Notes under the pieces: model-generated | What the model was told of the DNA's origin: nothing | Databases searched by the model: none | The model's input: the letters and a program-made list of their open reading frames with translations, nothing else | Origin: Enterobacteriaceae bacterium 4M9 | GTDB lineage: Bacteria > Pseudomonadota > Gammaproteobacteria > Enterobacterales > Enterobacteriaceae | DNA length: 64,000 nt | Direction: 5' to 3' | Assembly: GCA_010092695.1 (NCBI GenBank) | Contig: JAADJJ010000001.1 | Span: 4,030,001-4,094,000, forward strand | Shown: one piece after another, positions 23,274-31,420 of the stretch | Position numbering within the stretch: the first letter of the stretch is position 1 | How the letters are laid out: each line of letters begins with the position of its first letter | Program-made: the position numbers and the translations under genes

Positions 23274-24540
23274 TGTACATCTCCTCAATAAAATAAAGCG
23301 CGTCGCAAAGCGTGCTGTCTGTCCCAAACCCACCGGCCTTGGTTATCACCGGCAGGTCGTCAATTTCGCTGTTCACAAAGGTGCCGCAAGGGATACAGGG
23401 CGCAACCTCACTCTGGATACGATAGCCTTCGGCACCCAGCGCATTGGCTACCGCAATAGCGATATCGCCGCCGGTCAAGAACAGTCCACCGGTGCGGGCG
23501 CGGTCCAGAATGGCAAGCGTGATATCACCAATACGGCGACTGAGCATTTCACCCAGCGCCTGGCGAGTCAGGTTGTAACGTGCAGCCAGGGCATCAACCT
23601 GCTCGCGGTCGTCGGCATGGCTGCTGGTGCGCAGCACGCAGTGGCGCTGGCGCTCAAGCACATCGCAGGCCTGCTGCACCATGTCGGCCACTGCCTCATC
23701 GCCCGCAGGCGACAGCAGCGCTTCGACGCAAATATCCACCACCTCCGCACGCTCCTGCTGCTGTGCCTGCGCCACCTGGCGGCGCGTCATTTCGCTCATC
23801 GAACCGGCCACCACCAGCACCGGCAGTGCCTGGCGAGGATTCATATAGCTGTCGACCGGCAGCGCATTAGCCAGCCCGGCTGCGCCCACCAGCAGCGGGC
23901 GCTTATCCAGCGCACAGGCCGCCTGGGCAATCAGCGTCAGGTCGTTATCACTTTCAGCATCCAGCACCACAATGCCGTCACCTTTTTTCGCCAGTGCGTC
24001 AAGGCAGGCGTGCAACTCACCGCCGCGCACCTGATTCAGCGTGATTTCATACACCGGCAGCGCGGTTTGCAGCCCAATAATGGTGCTGATGCGCGAAGAC
24101 ACAATCGGCGTGCGCGGGTCGCTGGCAAACTCGGTCTCTAACAGCGGGCGCTGGTGTACCAGGCACTCGCCGTTACGCGTGGTTCTGCCCGCCGCCGGAA
24201 TGGCACCGGCGACCAGCGCAAGTGACGCACCGCTCACCGCCAGCGCGGTGGCAATTTCTGCCCCGGGATTGCCGCGAAAGGTTGAGTCGATTTTTTTGTA
24301 CACCAGCACCTCGCCGTGCGCCGCTTCACAGTACGGCGCCAGCGCCTGGCTTACCGCCGTGGCCGCCTGCTCAGCGCTCATAGCGCGGCTTTCGGTGTTA
24401 ATCACCAGCACATCGGCGCGCCGTGAAGGCTTTTGCTGCGCGGTCAGCATCACTTCAGTTCTGGCACCGCGTTTAGCGAGCTGTACGCCGGTATCATTCG
24501 CACCGGTAAAGTCGTCAGCGACAACGATCATCTTCATCAT
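23263..24540 (-). CDS. dtnK: DUF1537 four-carbon acid sugar kinase, D-threonate kinase type
   Basis: The 425-residue protein has the two-part DUF1537 architecture: an N-terminal substrate domain with VVADDFTGANDTG (residues 6-18) and KKIDSTFRGNPGAE, and a C-terminal nucleotide domain with FLTGGDIAIAVANALG and ITKAGGFG. This family phosphorylates D-threonate or D-erythronate at the 4-hydroxyl. The DUF1537-PdxA2 pairing matches the D-threonate route described in Salmonella. The ATG overlaps the permease stop by four bases. The precise epimer used cannot be told from sequence by eye. Confidence 0.85.
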   Translation of the reverse strand: MMKMIVVADDFTGANDTGVQLAKRGARTEVMLTAQQKPSRRADVLVINTESRAMSAEQAATAVSQALAPYCEAAHGEVLVYKKIDSTFRGNPGAEIATALAVSGASLALVAGAIPAAGRTTRNGECLVHQRPLLETEFASDPRTPIVSSRISTIIGLQTALPVYEITLNQVRGGELHACLDALAKKGDGIVVLDAESDNDLTLIAQAACALDKRPLLVGAAGLANALPVDSYMNPRQALPVLVVAGSMSEMTRRQVAQAQQQERAEVVDICVEALLSPAGDEAVADMVQQACDVLERQRHCVLRTSSHADDREQVDALAARYNLTRQALGEMLSRRIGDITLAILDRARTGGLFLTGGDIAIAVANALGAEGYRIQSEVAPCIPCGTFVNSEIDDLPVITKAGGFGTDSTLCDALYFIEEMYSGH

Positions 24541-25490
24541 GATTTTTCTCCTGCCACAGCCCGCTGTTGATTACGTTTTGCCACCCATGACGTGAGCATT
24601 GGCGTCAGGATAGCGGTGACGATAACCGAGGTCGCCACCAGCGGCGTTGCTGCCGCGACTATCTGCCCGAGCGCCGGATCGGCCTGAGCAATTGCCATTG
24701 GCGTTGCCACCGCATTACCGGCGGTACTGGAGGCCGCGGCTCCGGCAATGCCAGTGCCGCCCAGCAGACGGTCAACTTTGATATTGAAGAACCCACCAAA
24801 CAGCGTGGTCAGCACGCCCAGCAGAATGCCCGCCAGACCGCCTTTTATCAGCATGCTCAGATCGATACTCGCGCCGAGCGCAAAGGCAAAAAACGGGATT
24901 AGCAGCGGGCCACCTTTGGAGAGAAATTCGCGCATCTTCGGGTCGAGGTTACCGAGCAGCATGCCAATCAGCATCGGGATAATGACCACCACGATGGACA
25001 TAATGGGAATGTTCGCCATGCCCGCTGCGCCAAGCGCAATCATGGTTAAAATCGGGCCATCGCTCAGCGACATCAGCGGTGTTGCGCCGACTTCGTTATC
25101 GCGGCCAAATTCGCCTGCCAGCGCCGCATACAGACCGCCGTTGGTGTTACTCATCGCGGCAATTATCGCGACCGAAGACAGCCCCCAGATGCCGTCTGCA
25201 CCAAACAGTTTTTCAACCGCAAAGCCCAGCGCCACCGCAACCACAAATTTGGTGAAGGTGATGCCGCCGCCAATCAACAGTGACTTGGGTGCCGCCTTGA
25301 TGTGAATGCCCGCCCCCATGCACAGCAGGAAGGCACCGATGAGCGCCGGAGCGCCGTTTTTAAATAATGCTGTGGTAAAACCGCCAACCTGCAATGCCTG
25401 CGGCGCAAAGGTATTGATTAACGCGCCAAGCACCAGCGGGACGACCATCATCCCGCCGGGGATTTTTTCTATCGTCGCCTTAATGTTCAT
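24537..25490 (-). CDS. KdgT-family permease, probable four-carbon acid sugar importer
   Basis: A 317-residue inner-membrane protein with about ten hydrophobic segments, belonging to the 2-keto-3-deoxygluconate permease family (E. coli KdgT has 327 residues). Conserved blocks include IPGGMMVVPLVLGALINT, SNTNGGLYAALAGEFG and GNAVATPMAIAQADP. Its place as first gene of a kinase-PdxA2-DeoR operon suggests that it brings in D-threonate or a related acid rather than ketodeoxygluconate; this is inference. It is distinct from the pectin cluster 20 kb away, although ketodeoxygluconate transport cannot be excluded. Confidence 0.82.
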   Translation of the reverse strand: MNIKATIEKIPGGMMVVPLVLGALINTFAPQALQVGGFTTALFKNGAPALIGAFLLCMGAGIHIKAAPKSLLIGGGITFTKFVVAVALGFAVEKLFGADGIWGLSSVAIIAAMSNTNGGLYAALAGEFGRDNEVGATPLMSLSDGPILTMIALGAAGMANIPIMSIVVVIIPMLIGMLLGNLDPKMREFLSKGGPLLIPFFAFALGASIDLSMLIKGGLAGILLGVLTTLFGGFFNIKVDRLLGGTGIAGAAASSTAGNAVATPMAIAQADPALGQIVAAATPLVATSVIVTAILTPMLTSWVAKRNQQRAVAGEKS

Positions 25491-25503
25491 AATGCCCTCA
25501 TCA

Positions 25504-25542
25504 TTTGATTTATTTTAATCAAATTGATTGTAATAAATCAAA
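25504..25542. promoter_or_regulatory. 39-bp nested palindrome, candidate operator for the threonate-type operon
   Basis: The segment is symmetric about base 25523. Outer arms TTTGATTTATT (25504-25514) and AATAAATCAAA (25532-25542) are perfect inverted repeats, and the centre AATCAAATTGATT (25517-25529) is itself palindromic; only two base pairs break the symmetry. It starts 14 bases upstream of the permease start. Four copies of a TTGATT-type unit in alternating orientation suit a DeoR-family tetramer. Confidence 0.65.
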
Positions 25543-25662
25543 ACAAAGAAAAATGATGGCTGGATCGCAAAACAGACGCGCATCAAAAGCGTGAATTCAA
25601 TCAGAAATGAGCAACTACAATCAGAAAGGCCGTGCAGCGGCTGTTATACCGCTGCGCAGGGG

Positions 25663-26025
25663 TTATTTACCGAGGATAAAGTGACGATAGGCGCGCAGCA
25701 CCTGCAAAAAGTCTTCCACGCCGCACAGGGAAAAGCTCTCTTCGTCGTAGTAGCTCATCCCTTCTTCCATTTCGTCACCCGAAATCTCAAGCTGGTTGGC
25801 GCGCACCATCACCTCTTCGCCGTCCAGCCACAGCGTATATTCATGGCCCACGCGCTGCCACTGGCGCTCGCTGCCCTTCACCGACGCCGCCGCCTGTTCA
25901 ACCTCGTCCAGCAACGCCAGGTTTTCTTTCACTTCTTCATTAAACCAGTGGCCCACCACTTCGTGGCCCATCGCCATGCGTACCTTCACCATGCCGGTGA
26001 TGTCGCGTAGAAATTCGTAATCCAT
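25663..26025 (-). CDS. yacL: UPF0231 family protein YacL
   Basis: A 120-residue acidic cytoplasmic protein with the same length as E. coli YacL and nearly the same N-terminus (MDYEFLRDITG, then KVRMAMGHEVVGHWFNEEVKENL). The function is unknown. It lies downstream of acnB as in E. coli, 180 bases after the acnB stop and beyond a terminator, so it probably has its own promoter. Confidence 0.92.
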   Translation of the reverse strand: MDYEFLRDITGMVKVRMAMGHEVVGHWFNEEVKENLALLDEVEQAAASVKGSERQWQRVGHEYTLWLDGEEVMVRANQLEISGDEMEEGMSYYDEESFSLCGVEDFLQVLRAYRHFILGK

Positions 26026-26163
26026 GATGCTTTCCTCTGCTCACGCCAGCGTAAAACCGCGCGTATGCTGTAATTATCGCAGCAGAGAAAAAGAAAAAAA
26101 GCGCAGTGGTACGTAAGGTGCAAATAAAATCGCGGGGATGGGTAAAGGTTGAGCAGGCGGTAA

Positions 26164-26186
26164 TAAAAAAGGAGGCCAAAGCCTCC
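26164..26186 (-). terminator. Rho-independent terminator after acnB
   Basis: Reading leftward, stem GGAGGC/GCCTCC with a 4-base loop (26171-26186) is followed by six T. It lies 20 bases after the acnB stop. Confidence 0.9.
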
Positions 26187-26205
26187 CTTTGACAGTCTGC
26201 GAAAG

Positions 26206-28803
26206 TTATACCGCAGTCTGGAAGATAACGCCGTCGGCCTTCTCGGTGTACTGCTCCAGGCGGTCGAAGTTCAGATAGCGATAGGTGTCGTTAGCGGTTT
26301 TATCCACCTGCACCATAAAGGTCTGATACTCGTCCGGTGTTGGCAGTTTGCCAAGCAGTGATGCCACCGCCGCCAGTTCTGCGGACGCCAGATAAACGTT
26401 GGCGCCGTTGCCCAGACGGTTCGGGAAGTTACGGGTTGAGGTAGATACCACCGTCGCCCCGTCCGCCACGCGCGCCTGGTTACCCATGCACAGCGAGCAG
26501 CCCGGAATTTCGATGCGTGCACCGCTCTTACCAAACACGCTGTAATAGCCTTCTTCGGTAAGCTGCGCGGCATCCATTTTGGTCGGTGGTGCGACCCACA
26601 GGCGGGTCGGCAGCTGGCCTTTGTGGCTGTCGAGCAGTTTACCGGCCGCGCGGAAGTGACCGATGTTAGTCATGCACGAGCCGATGAACACTTCGTCAAT
26701 CTTATCGCCCTGCACGGTGGAGAGCAGGCGCGCGTCGTCCGGATCGTTCGGCGCGCACACAATCGGCTCTTTCACTTCGCTAAGGTCGATGTCGATGACG
26801 GCTGCGTATTCGGCATCAGCATCGGCTTCAAGCAGCTGCGGATCTGCCAGCCATTTTTCCATGCCCTGGATGCGACGCTCCAGCGTACGGCGGTCGCCAT
26901 AGCCTTCGGCAATCATCCATTTGAGCAGCACGATGTTAGAGTTCAGGTATTCAATAATCGGCGCTTTATCAAGCTTGATGGTGCAGCCCGCAGCCGAACG
27001 CTCGGCTGACGCATCCGCAAGCTCAAACGCCTGCTCTACTTTCAGCTCCGGCAGGCCTTCGATTTCGAGAATGCGGCCAGAGAAGATGTTCTTCTTGCCC
27101 TTTTTCTCAACGGTCAGCAGGCCCTGCTGGATAGCGTAGTAAGGGATCGCGTGCACCAGGTCACGCAGGGTGATGCCCGGCTGCATTTTGCCCTTAAAGC
27201 GCACCAGCACCGATTCCGGCATATCCAGCGGCATGACGCCAGTCGCAGCGGCAAACGCTACCAGGCCGGAGCCTGCCGGGAAGGAGATGCCAATCGGGAA
27301 GCGGGTGTGGGAGTCGCCGCCGGTGCCGACGGTGTCTGGCAGCAGCATACGGTTCAACCACGAGTGGATGATGCCATCGCCCGGGCGCAGCGACACGCCG
27401 CCACGGTTCATGATGAAGTCCGGCAGGCTGTGGTGCGTCTGCACGTCAACCGGCTTCGGATAGGCCGCAGTGTGGCAGAACGACTGCATCACGAGGTCAG
27501 CAGAGAAGCCCAGGCATGCCAGGTCTTTCAGTTCATCACGCGTCATTGGCCCGGTGGTGTCCTGAGAACCCACCGAGGTCATCTTCGGCTCACAGTACTG
27601 ACCAGGACGAATACCGGTGGTGCCACAAGCGCGGCCAACCATTTTCTGCGCCAGTGAGAAACCACGGTTGCTCGCCGCCACATCTTTGGCGTGACGGAAC
27701 ACGTCGCTGTGCGGCAGGTTCAGCGCTTCACGCGCTTTGGTGGTAAGTCCGCGGCCGATAATCAGCGGGATACGACCACCGGCGCGCACTTCATCAAGCA
27801 GCACGTCGGTTTTCAGTTCAAAGCTTGCCAGCAGCGCGCCAGTGTCGTGGTTGCGCACTTCGCCTTTGTACGGATAGATGTCGATAACGTCACCCATATT
27901 CAGGTCGTTGACATCCACTTCAATCGGCAGTGCACCGGCATCTTCCATGGTATTAAAGAAGATAGGCGCGATTTTACCGCCCAGCACCACGCCACCACCG
28001 CGCTTGTTCGGCACAAACGGGATATCGTCACCCATAAACCACAGCACGGAGTTGGTGGCTGACTTACGTGATGAACCAGTGCCCACAACGTCGCCGACGT
28101 AGGCCAGCGGGAAGCCTTTTTTGGCAAGCGCTTCGATTTGCTTAATCGGGCCTACAGCACCCGGCTGGTCAGGCTCAATGCCTTCGCGGGCGTTTTTGAG
28201 CATCGCCAGTGCGTGCAGCGGAATATCCGGGCGCGACCAGGCATCCGGTGCCGGAGACAGGTCGTCGGTGTTGGTTTCGCCGGTCACTTTAAAGACAGTA
28301 ACGGTCAGCTTCTCAGCAAGCTTAGGACGAGACAGGAACCACTCGGCATCGGCCCAGGACTGCATAATCTGTTTTGCGTGAACGTTGCCCGCTTTGGCTT
28401 TTTCTTCAACGTCGTAGAAGCTGTCGAACATCAACAGCGTGTGGGACAGCGCTTTTGCAGCAACGGGTGCCAGTTTTTCGTTATCCAGCGCGTCAATCAG
28501 GGGATGGATGTTGTAACCGCCCTGCATGGTGCCCAGCAGTTCAACGGCTTTTTCAGGGCTTACCAGCGGGGATGTGGTCTCACCTTTGGCAACGGCTGCC
28601 AGGAAACCTGCTTTGACATAGGCGGCTTCGTCAACGCCCGGCGGTACTCGGTTAATCAGCAAGTCTAATAAAAATTCTTCTTCGCCAGCAGGCGGATTCT
28701 TCAGCAGCTCAACAAGCGCGGCCATTTGGTTGGCATCGAGAGGTTTTGCAACAATCCCCTCAGCGGCACGCTCTGCAACGTGCTTACGGTATTCTTCTAG
28801 CAC
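26206..28803 (-). CDS. acnB: Aconitate hydratase B
   Basis: AcnB interconverts citrate and isocitrate in the TCA cycle and, when its iron-sulfur cluster is lost, can bind mRNA. The 865-residue length equals E. coli AcnB. Order seen: N-terminal HEAT-like domain, swivel domain (GDVVGTGSSRKSATNSV), then the cluster-binding core with cysteines in IGSCMTNIGH and PGCSLCMGNQ. I start at the GTG at 28803 (VLEEYRKHVAERAAEG), since GAGGAGAA lies just upstream and the start matches E. coli. A Cra-type box lies 170 bases upstream. Confidence 0.97.
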   Translation of the reverse strand: MLEEYRKHVAERAAEGIVAKPLDANQMAALVELLKNPPAGEEEFLLDLLINRVPPGVDEAAYVKAGFLAAVAKGETTSPLVSPEKAVELLGTMQGGYNIHPLIDALDNEKLAPVAAKALSHTLLMFDSFYDVEEKAKAGNVHAKQIMQSWADAEWFLSRPKLAEKLTVTVFKVTGETNTDDLSPAPDAWSRPDIPLHALAMLKNAREGIEPDQPGAVGPIKQIEALAKKGFPLAYVGDVVGTGSSRKSATNSVLWFMGDDIPFVPNKRGGGVVLGGKIAPIFFNTMEDAGALPIEVDVNDLNMGDVIDIYPYKGEVRNHDTGALLASFELKTDVLLDEVRAGGRIPLIIGRGLTTKAREALNLPHSDVFRHAKDVAASNRGFSLAQKMVGRACGTTGIRPGQYCEPKMTSVGSQDTTGPMTRDELKDLACLGFSADLVMQSFCHTAAYPKPVDVQTHHSLPDFIMNRGGVSLRPGDGIIHSWLNRMLLPDTVGTGGDSHTRFPIGISFPAGSGLVAFAAATGVMPLDMPESVLVRFKGKMQPGITLRDLVHAIPYYAIQQGLLTVEKKGKKNIFSGRILEIEGLPELKVEQAFELADASAERSAAGCTIKLDKAPIIEYLNSNIVLLKWMIAEGYGDRRTLERRIQGMEKWLADPQLLEADADAEYAAVIDIDLSEVKEPIVCAPNDPDDARLLSTVQGDKIDEVFIGSCMTNIGHFRAAGKLLDSHKGQLPTRLWVAPPTKMDAAQLTEEGYYSVFGKSGARIEIPGCSLCMGNQARVADGATVVSTSTRNFPNRLGNGANVYLASAELAAVASLLGKLPTPDEYQTFMVQVDKTANDTYRYLNFDRLEQYTEKADGVIFQTAV

Positions 28804-29023
28804 GACGGTTCTCCTCGCTCTCATTGTCAGAACGGTGCCAGGCAATGCTCCACGTCACTCTCCTGTGAAACAGCAGATTTGTAGGGTAAAAGGCCCGGTA
28901 CCGCGACGGGCAGCATATCAGGTATTCACCAGGCTGTTAATCTGTTTACAAAAAAGCAACATTAAAAAAGGTGCTGAATCGTTAAAGACGGGATATTCGT
29001 TTTTATTCTGTGATTTCAAATAC
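28804..29023. other. acnB promoter region
   Basis: No gene is visible between the acnB start and the leftward terminator at 29024-29047. The region is A+T-rich around 28940-29023 and holds a Cra-type site. It should carry the acnB promoter, insulated from transcription coming from the right. Confidence 0.5.
28973..28986. promoter_or_regulatory. Cra (FruR)-type binding site upstream of acnB
   Basis: GCTGAATCGTTAAA fits the Cra consensus RSTGAAWCSNTHHW at every position. It is 170 bases upstream of the acnB start. Control of aconitase by the carbon-flux regulator Cra would be consistent with what is known in E. coli; here it is motif-based only. Confidence 0.55.
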
Positions 29024-29047
29024 AAAAAAACCGCCGGGAGGCGGTTT
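29024..29047 (-). terminator. Leftward terminator with no assigned gene upstream
   Basis: On the minus strand, stem AAACCGCC/GGCGGTTT with loop TCCC runs directly into a further T-tract. It would end a leftward transcript from 29050-29500, but no convincing leftward gene lies there; a minus-strand frame 29073-29384 would need a TTG start and has no recognisable domain. Confidence 0.8.
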
Positions 29048-29383
29048 GATTGCCGCTCATGACCGGTGGCAGTCAGCCATGAGCGAAGTAAGTGGCAGGT
29101 CCCACGCCGTCAAATTTGCCACAGAGAAAGGGCGCGAGCAACATGAATTGTGCATTTTTCGTACCCGATTCCCGAAATGAATGAAAGCGTATGTAACAGC
29201 CCGCTATCGTTTCCTCACGGGATGCTTTTACTCTACTTTTTCTCGTGGCCTGTTTCACTGGCGTGGCAGCCAGCCACCGGGCATGGAAGCAGCCTTCAAC
29301 CCTGCGTGGCAGGTCCCACACCTGCCCGGCTTGTACCTTCCCGGTGAGGGAAGAGCCAACGCCCCCCCTCAAGGAAGCGCGCA
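29048..29383. other. Interval of unknown content with a repeated 14-mer
   Basis: The 14-mer GTGGCAGGTCCCAC occurs at 29092-29105 and again at 29306-29319; the second copy is part of a hairpin (GGCAGGT/ACCTGCC, 29308-29326). An 8-bp inverted repeat CGCTCATG/CATGAGCG lies at about 29054-29085. I recognise no gene. The stretch could be a 5' leader or promoter for the small rightward frame at 29384, or a leftward noncoding RNA ending at 29024. Confidence 0.4.
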
Positions 29384-29503
29384 ATGGAGATGCGGATACT
29401 GTATTTGCTGCTCCTTGCTCTGGCTTCAGCGTTAACGCTGTCTCACGGTGGCTGGAATATTTCTAACATTGTGGTGCAACTTACGCTGAACCTGGGCAGT
29501 TAA
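29384..29503 (+). CDS. Candidate 39-residue small hydrophobic protein
   Basis: An ATG at 29384 preceded by AAGGA (8 bases upstream) opens a 39-codon frame. The product starts MEMRILYLLLLALASALTL, a hydrophobic stretch that could be a membrane helix or signal, and ends in SNIVVQLTLNLGS. A rho-independent terminator follows 6 bases after the stop, which supports a real transcription unit. An internal ATG at 29390 is a possible alternative start. I do not recognise the protein. It occupies the place where E. coli has yacH but shares nothing with it. It might also act as a leader peptide. Confidence 0.5.
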   Translation: MEMRILYLLLLALASALTLSHGGWNISNIVVQLTLNLGS

Positions 29504-29509
29504 GCTACT

Positions 29510-29535
29510 GGCCGCTCTCAGGAGCGGCCTTTTAT
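29510..29535 (+). terminator. Rho-independent terminator after the small gene
   Basis: Stem GGCCGCTC/GAGCGGCC (29510-29517 with 29522-29529), loop TCAG, followed by TTTTATT. No other rightward gene ends nearby, so it belongs to the 39-codon frame or its transcript. Confidence 0.85.
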
Positions 29536-29703
29536 TGCGAACAAGTGCTGAGGACTGAACTGCCACTGAATGTATTTATGCATGTCGGTAAAACTGATCG
29601 CCATAAGCATTGAGTGTCAATGGGTTAAGACGGCTTCGCGGTGCAAGCATTTGCGTTCAGAAAGCGAATAACGGTGGGCAGAGAGGGTCGGCACTACAGC
29701 CAT

Positions 29704-29727
29704 AAAAAAACGGCCCCGCAGGGCCGC
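29704..29727 (-). terminator. Rho-independent terminator after lpd
   Basis: Reading leftward, stem CGGCCC/GGGCCG with a 4-base loop is followed by seven T, 20 bases after the lpd stop. Confidence 0.92.
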
Positions 29728-29746
29728 TTATTACGTAAAGCGAATA

Positions 29747-31171
29747 TTACTTCTTCTTCGCTTTCGGGTTTGGCAGGTCGGTGATGCTGCCTTCGTACAC
29801 TTCAGCCGCCAGACCTACGGATTCGTGCAGCGTCGGGTGCGCGTGGATGGTCAGCGCGATGTCTTCTGCGTCACAGCCCATTTCGATAGCCAGACCGATT
29901 TCACCCAGGAGCTCGCCGCCGTTGGTACCGACAATCGCACCACCGATAACGCGGTGAGATTCTTTGTCGAAAATCAGTTTGGTCATACCGTCTGCACAGT
30001 CAGAGGCGATAGCACGGCCAGATGCTGCCCACGGGAAGGTGGCAGTTTCATAGCTGATGCCTTTCTCTTTCGCTTCTTTCTCGGTCAGGCCAACCCACGC
30101 CACTTCCGGCTCGGTGTAAGCAATAGACGGGATCACTTTCGGGTCGAAGTAGTGCTTCTTACCGGCGATAACTTCAGCGGCTACGTGACCTTCATGCACG
30201 CCTTTGTGCGCCAGCATCGGCTGACCGACGATATCGCCGATAGCAAAGATGTGCGGCACGTTGGTGCGCAGTTGCTTGTCAACGCGGATAAAGCCACGGT
30301 CGTCCACTTCCACGCCCGCTTTACCGGCATCGAGGTTTTTACCGTTCGGCACACGGCCAATGGCAACCAGCACTGCGTCGTAGCGCTGTGCTTCCGCAGG
30401 CGCTTTTTTGCCTTCCATAGAGACGTAAATACCGTCTTCTTTGGCTTCAACCGCGGTCACTTTGGTTTCGAGCATCAGGTTAAACTTCTTGCTGATGCGC
30501 TTGGTGAACACTTTCACCACGTCTTTATCGGCAGCCGGGATAACCTGGTCGAACATCTCAACCACGTCAATTTCTGAACCCAGCGCGTGGTAAACGGTAC
30601 CCATTTCCAGACCGATGATACCGCCGCCCATTACCAGCAGACGTTTCGGTACAGATTTCAGCTCCAGCGCATCGGTGGAGTCCCATACGCGCGGATCATC
30701 ATGCGGGATAAACGGCAGCTGAATCGGGCGCGAGCCCGCTGCGATAATCGCGTTGTCGAAGTTAACGACGGTTTTACCGCCTTCGCCTTCCACTTCCAGC
30801 GTGTTAGCACCGGTGAATTTACCCAGACCGTTGACCACTTTGACCTTACGGGCTTTAGCCATACCGGCAAGACCGCCGGTCAGCTGGGTGATCACTTTTT
30901 CTTTCCAGGTACGAATCTTGTCCATATCGGTTTTCGGCTCACCGAAAACGATGCCATGATCGGCCATTGCTTTAGCTTCTTCGATAACTTTAGCAACGTG
31001 GAGTAATGCTTTTGAAGGGATACAGCCAACGTTCAGGCAAACACCACCCAGGGTGTTGTAACGTTCTACCAGTACAGTTTCCAGACCTAAGTCAGCGCAA
31101 CGGAAGGCGGCGGAGTAACCTGCCGGTCCAGCCCCAAGTACCACGACCTGAGTTTTGATTTCAGTACTCAT
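29747..31171 (-). CDS. lpd: Dihydrolipoamide dehydrogenase (E3)
   Basis: Lpd reoxidises lipoyl groups of the pyruvate and 2-oxoglutarate dehydrogenase complexes and of glycine cleavage. The 474-residue flavoprotein shows FAD motif VVVLGAGPAGYSAA, redox disulfide Cys45/Cys50 in GGVCLNVGC, NAD motif VMGGGIIGLE, and the C-terminal catalytic HAHPTLHE. The second of two adjacent ATGs (31171) matches the E. coli start. It is the last gene of the pdhR-aceE-aceF-lpd group, separated from aceF by a terminator and its own promoter region. Confidence 0.98.
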   Translation of the reverse strand: MSTEIKTQVVVLGAGPAGYSAAFRCADLGLETVLVERYNTLGGVCLNVGCIPSKALLHVAKVIEEAKAMADHGIVFGEPKTDMDKIRTWKEKVITQLTGGLAGMAKARKVKVVNGLGKFTGANTLEVEGEGGKTVVNFDNAIIAAGSRPIQLPFIPHDDPRVWDSTDALELKSVPKRLLVMGGGIIGLEMGTVYHALGSEIDVVEMFDQVIPAADKDVVKVFTKRISKKFNLMLETKVTAVEAKEDGIYVSMEGKKAPAEAQRYDAVLVAIGRVPNGKNLDAGKAGVEVDDRGFIRVDKQLRTNVPHIFAIGDIVGQPMLAHKGVHEGHVAAEVIAGKKHYFDPKVIPSIAYTEPEVAWVGLTEKEAKEKGISYETATFPWAASGRAIASDCADGMTKLIFDKESHRVIGGAIVGTNGGELLGEIGLAIEMGCDAEDIALTIHAHPTLHESVGLAAEVYEGSITDLPNPKAKKK

Positions 31172-31297
31172 CATGACCTCTTAATTTATTTCCGGCGGGT
31201 CTGACGTTATCTCTCCGGGCTTCCGGGAACAGTAACCGGAATGCAGAGATGGTTTTTGGTAACGCCCTTTTCCACCGGGACGTGTCTTGCCGCGATA

Positions 31298-31313
31298 GTT
31301 TACAAAATTGTTA
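31298..31313. promoter_or_regulatory. ArcA-like site in the lpd promoter region
   Basis: GTTTACAAAATTGTTA has two GTTA-like repeats spaced as in ArcA boxes, 127 bases upstream of the lpd start and beside likely -35/-10 elements. Repression of lpd by ArcA is known in E. coli; here the call rests on a degenerate motif. Confidence 0.35.
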
Positions 31314-31387
31314 AAATATTTGAAATACCAAGCGGCGACCGATTTGTCCGTAATCACAGGAAGCTGCTATAAAACCACAGCTTACCA

Positions 31388-31417
31388 GAAAAAAACCGGC
31401 CGTAAGGCCGGCTTTTT
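31388..31417 (-). terminator. Terminator between aceF and lpd
   Basis: Reading leftward, CCGGCC/GGCCGG stem with loop TTAC sits 10 bases after the aceF stop and is followed by seven T. It separates aceF from lpd, which then depends partly on its own promoter. Confidence 0.88.
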
Positions 31418-31420
31418 CAT

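Noticed and set aside
23002..24141. Open frame of 379 codons on the plus strand
   Set aside because: It lies opposite the DUF1537 kinase and pdxA2, has no recognisable motif, and is a by-product of the high-GC codon pattern of those genes.
29073..29384. 103-codon minus-strand frame between acnB and lpd
   Set aside because: Needs a TTG start without a ribosome site and has no recognisable domain. The terminator after it is real, so an RNA remains possible and is listed as a finding.
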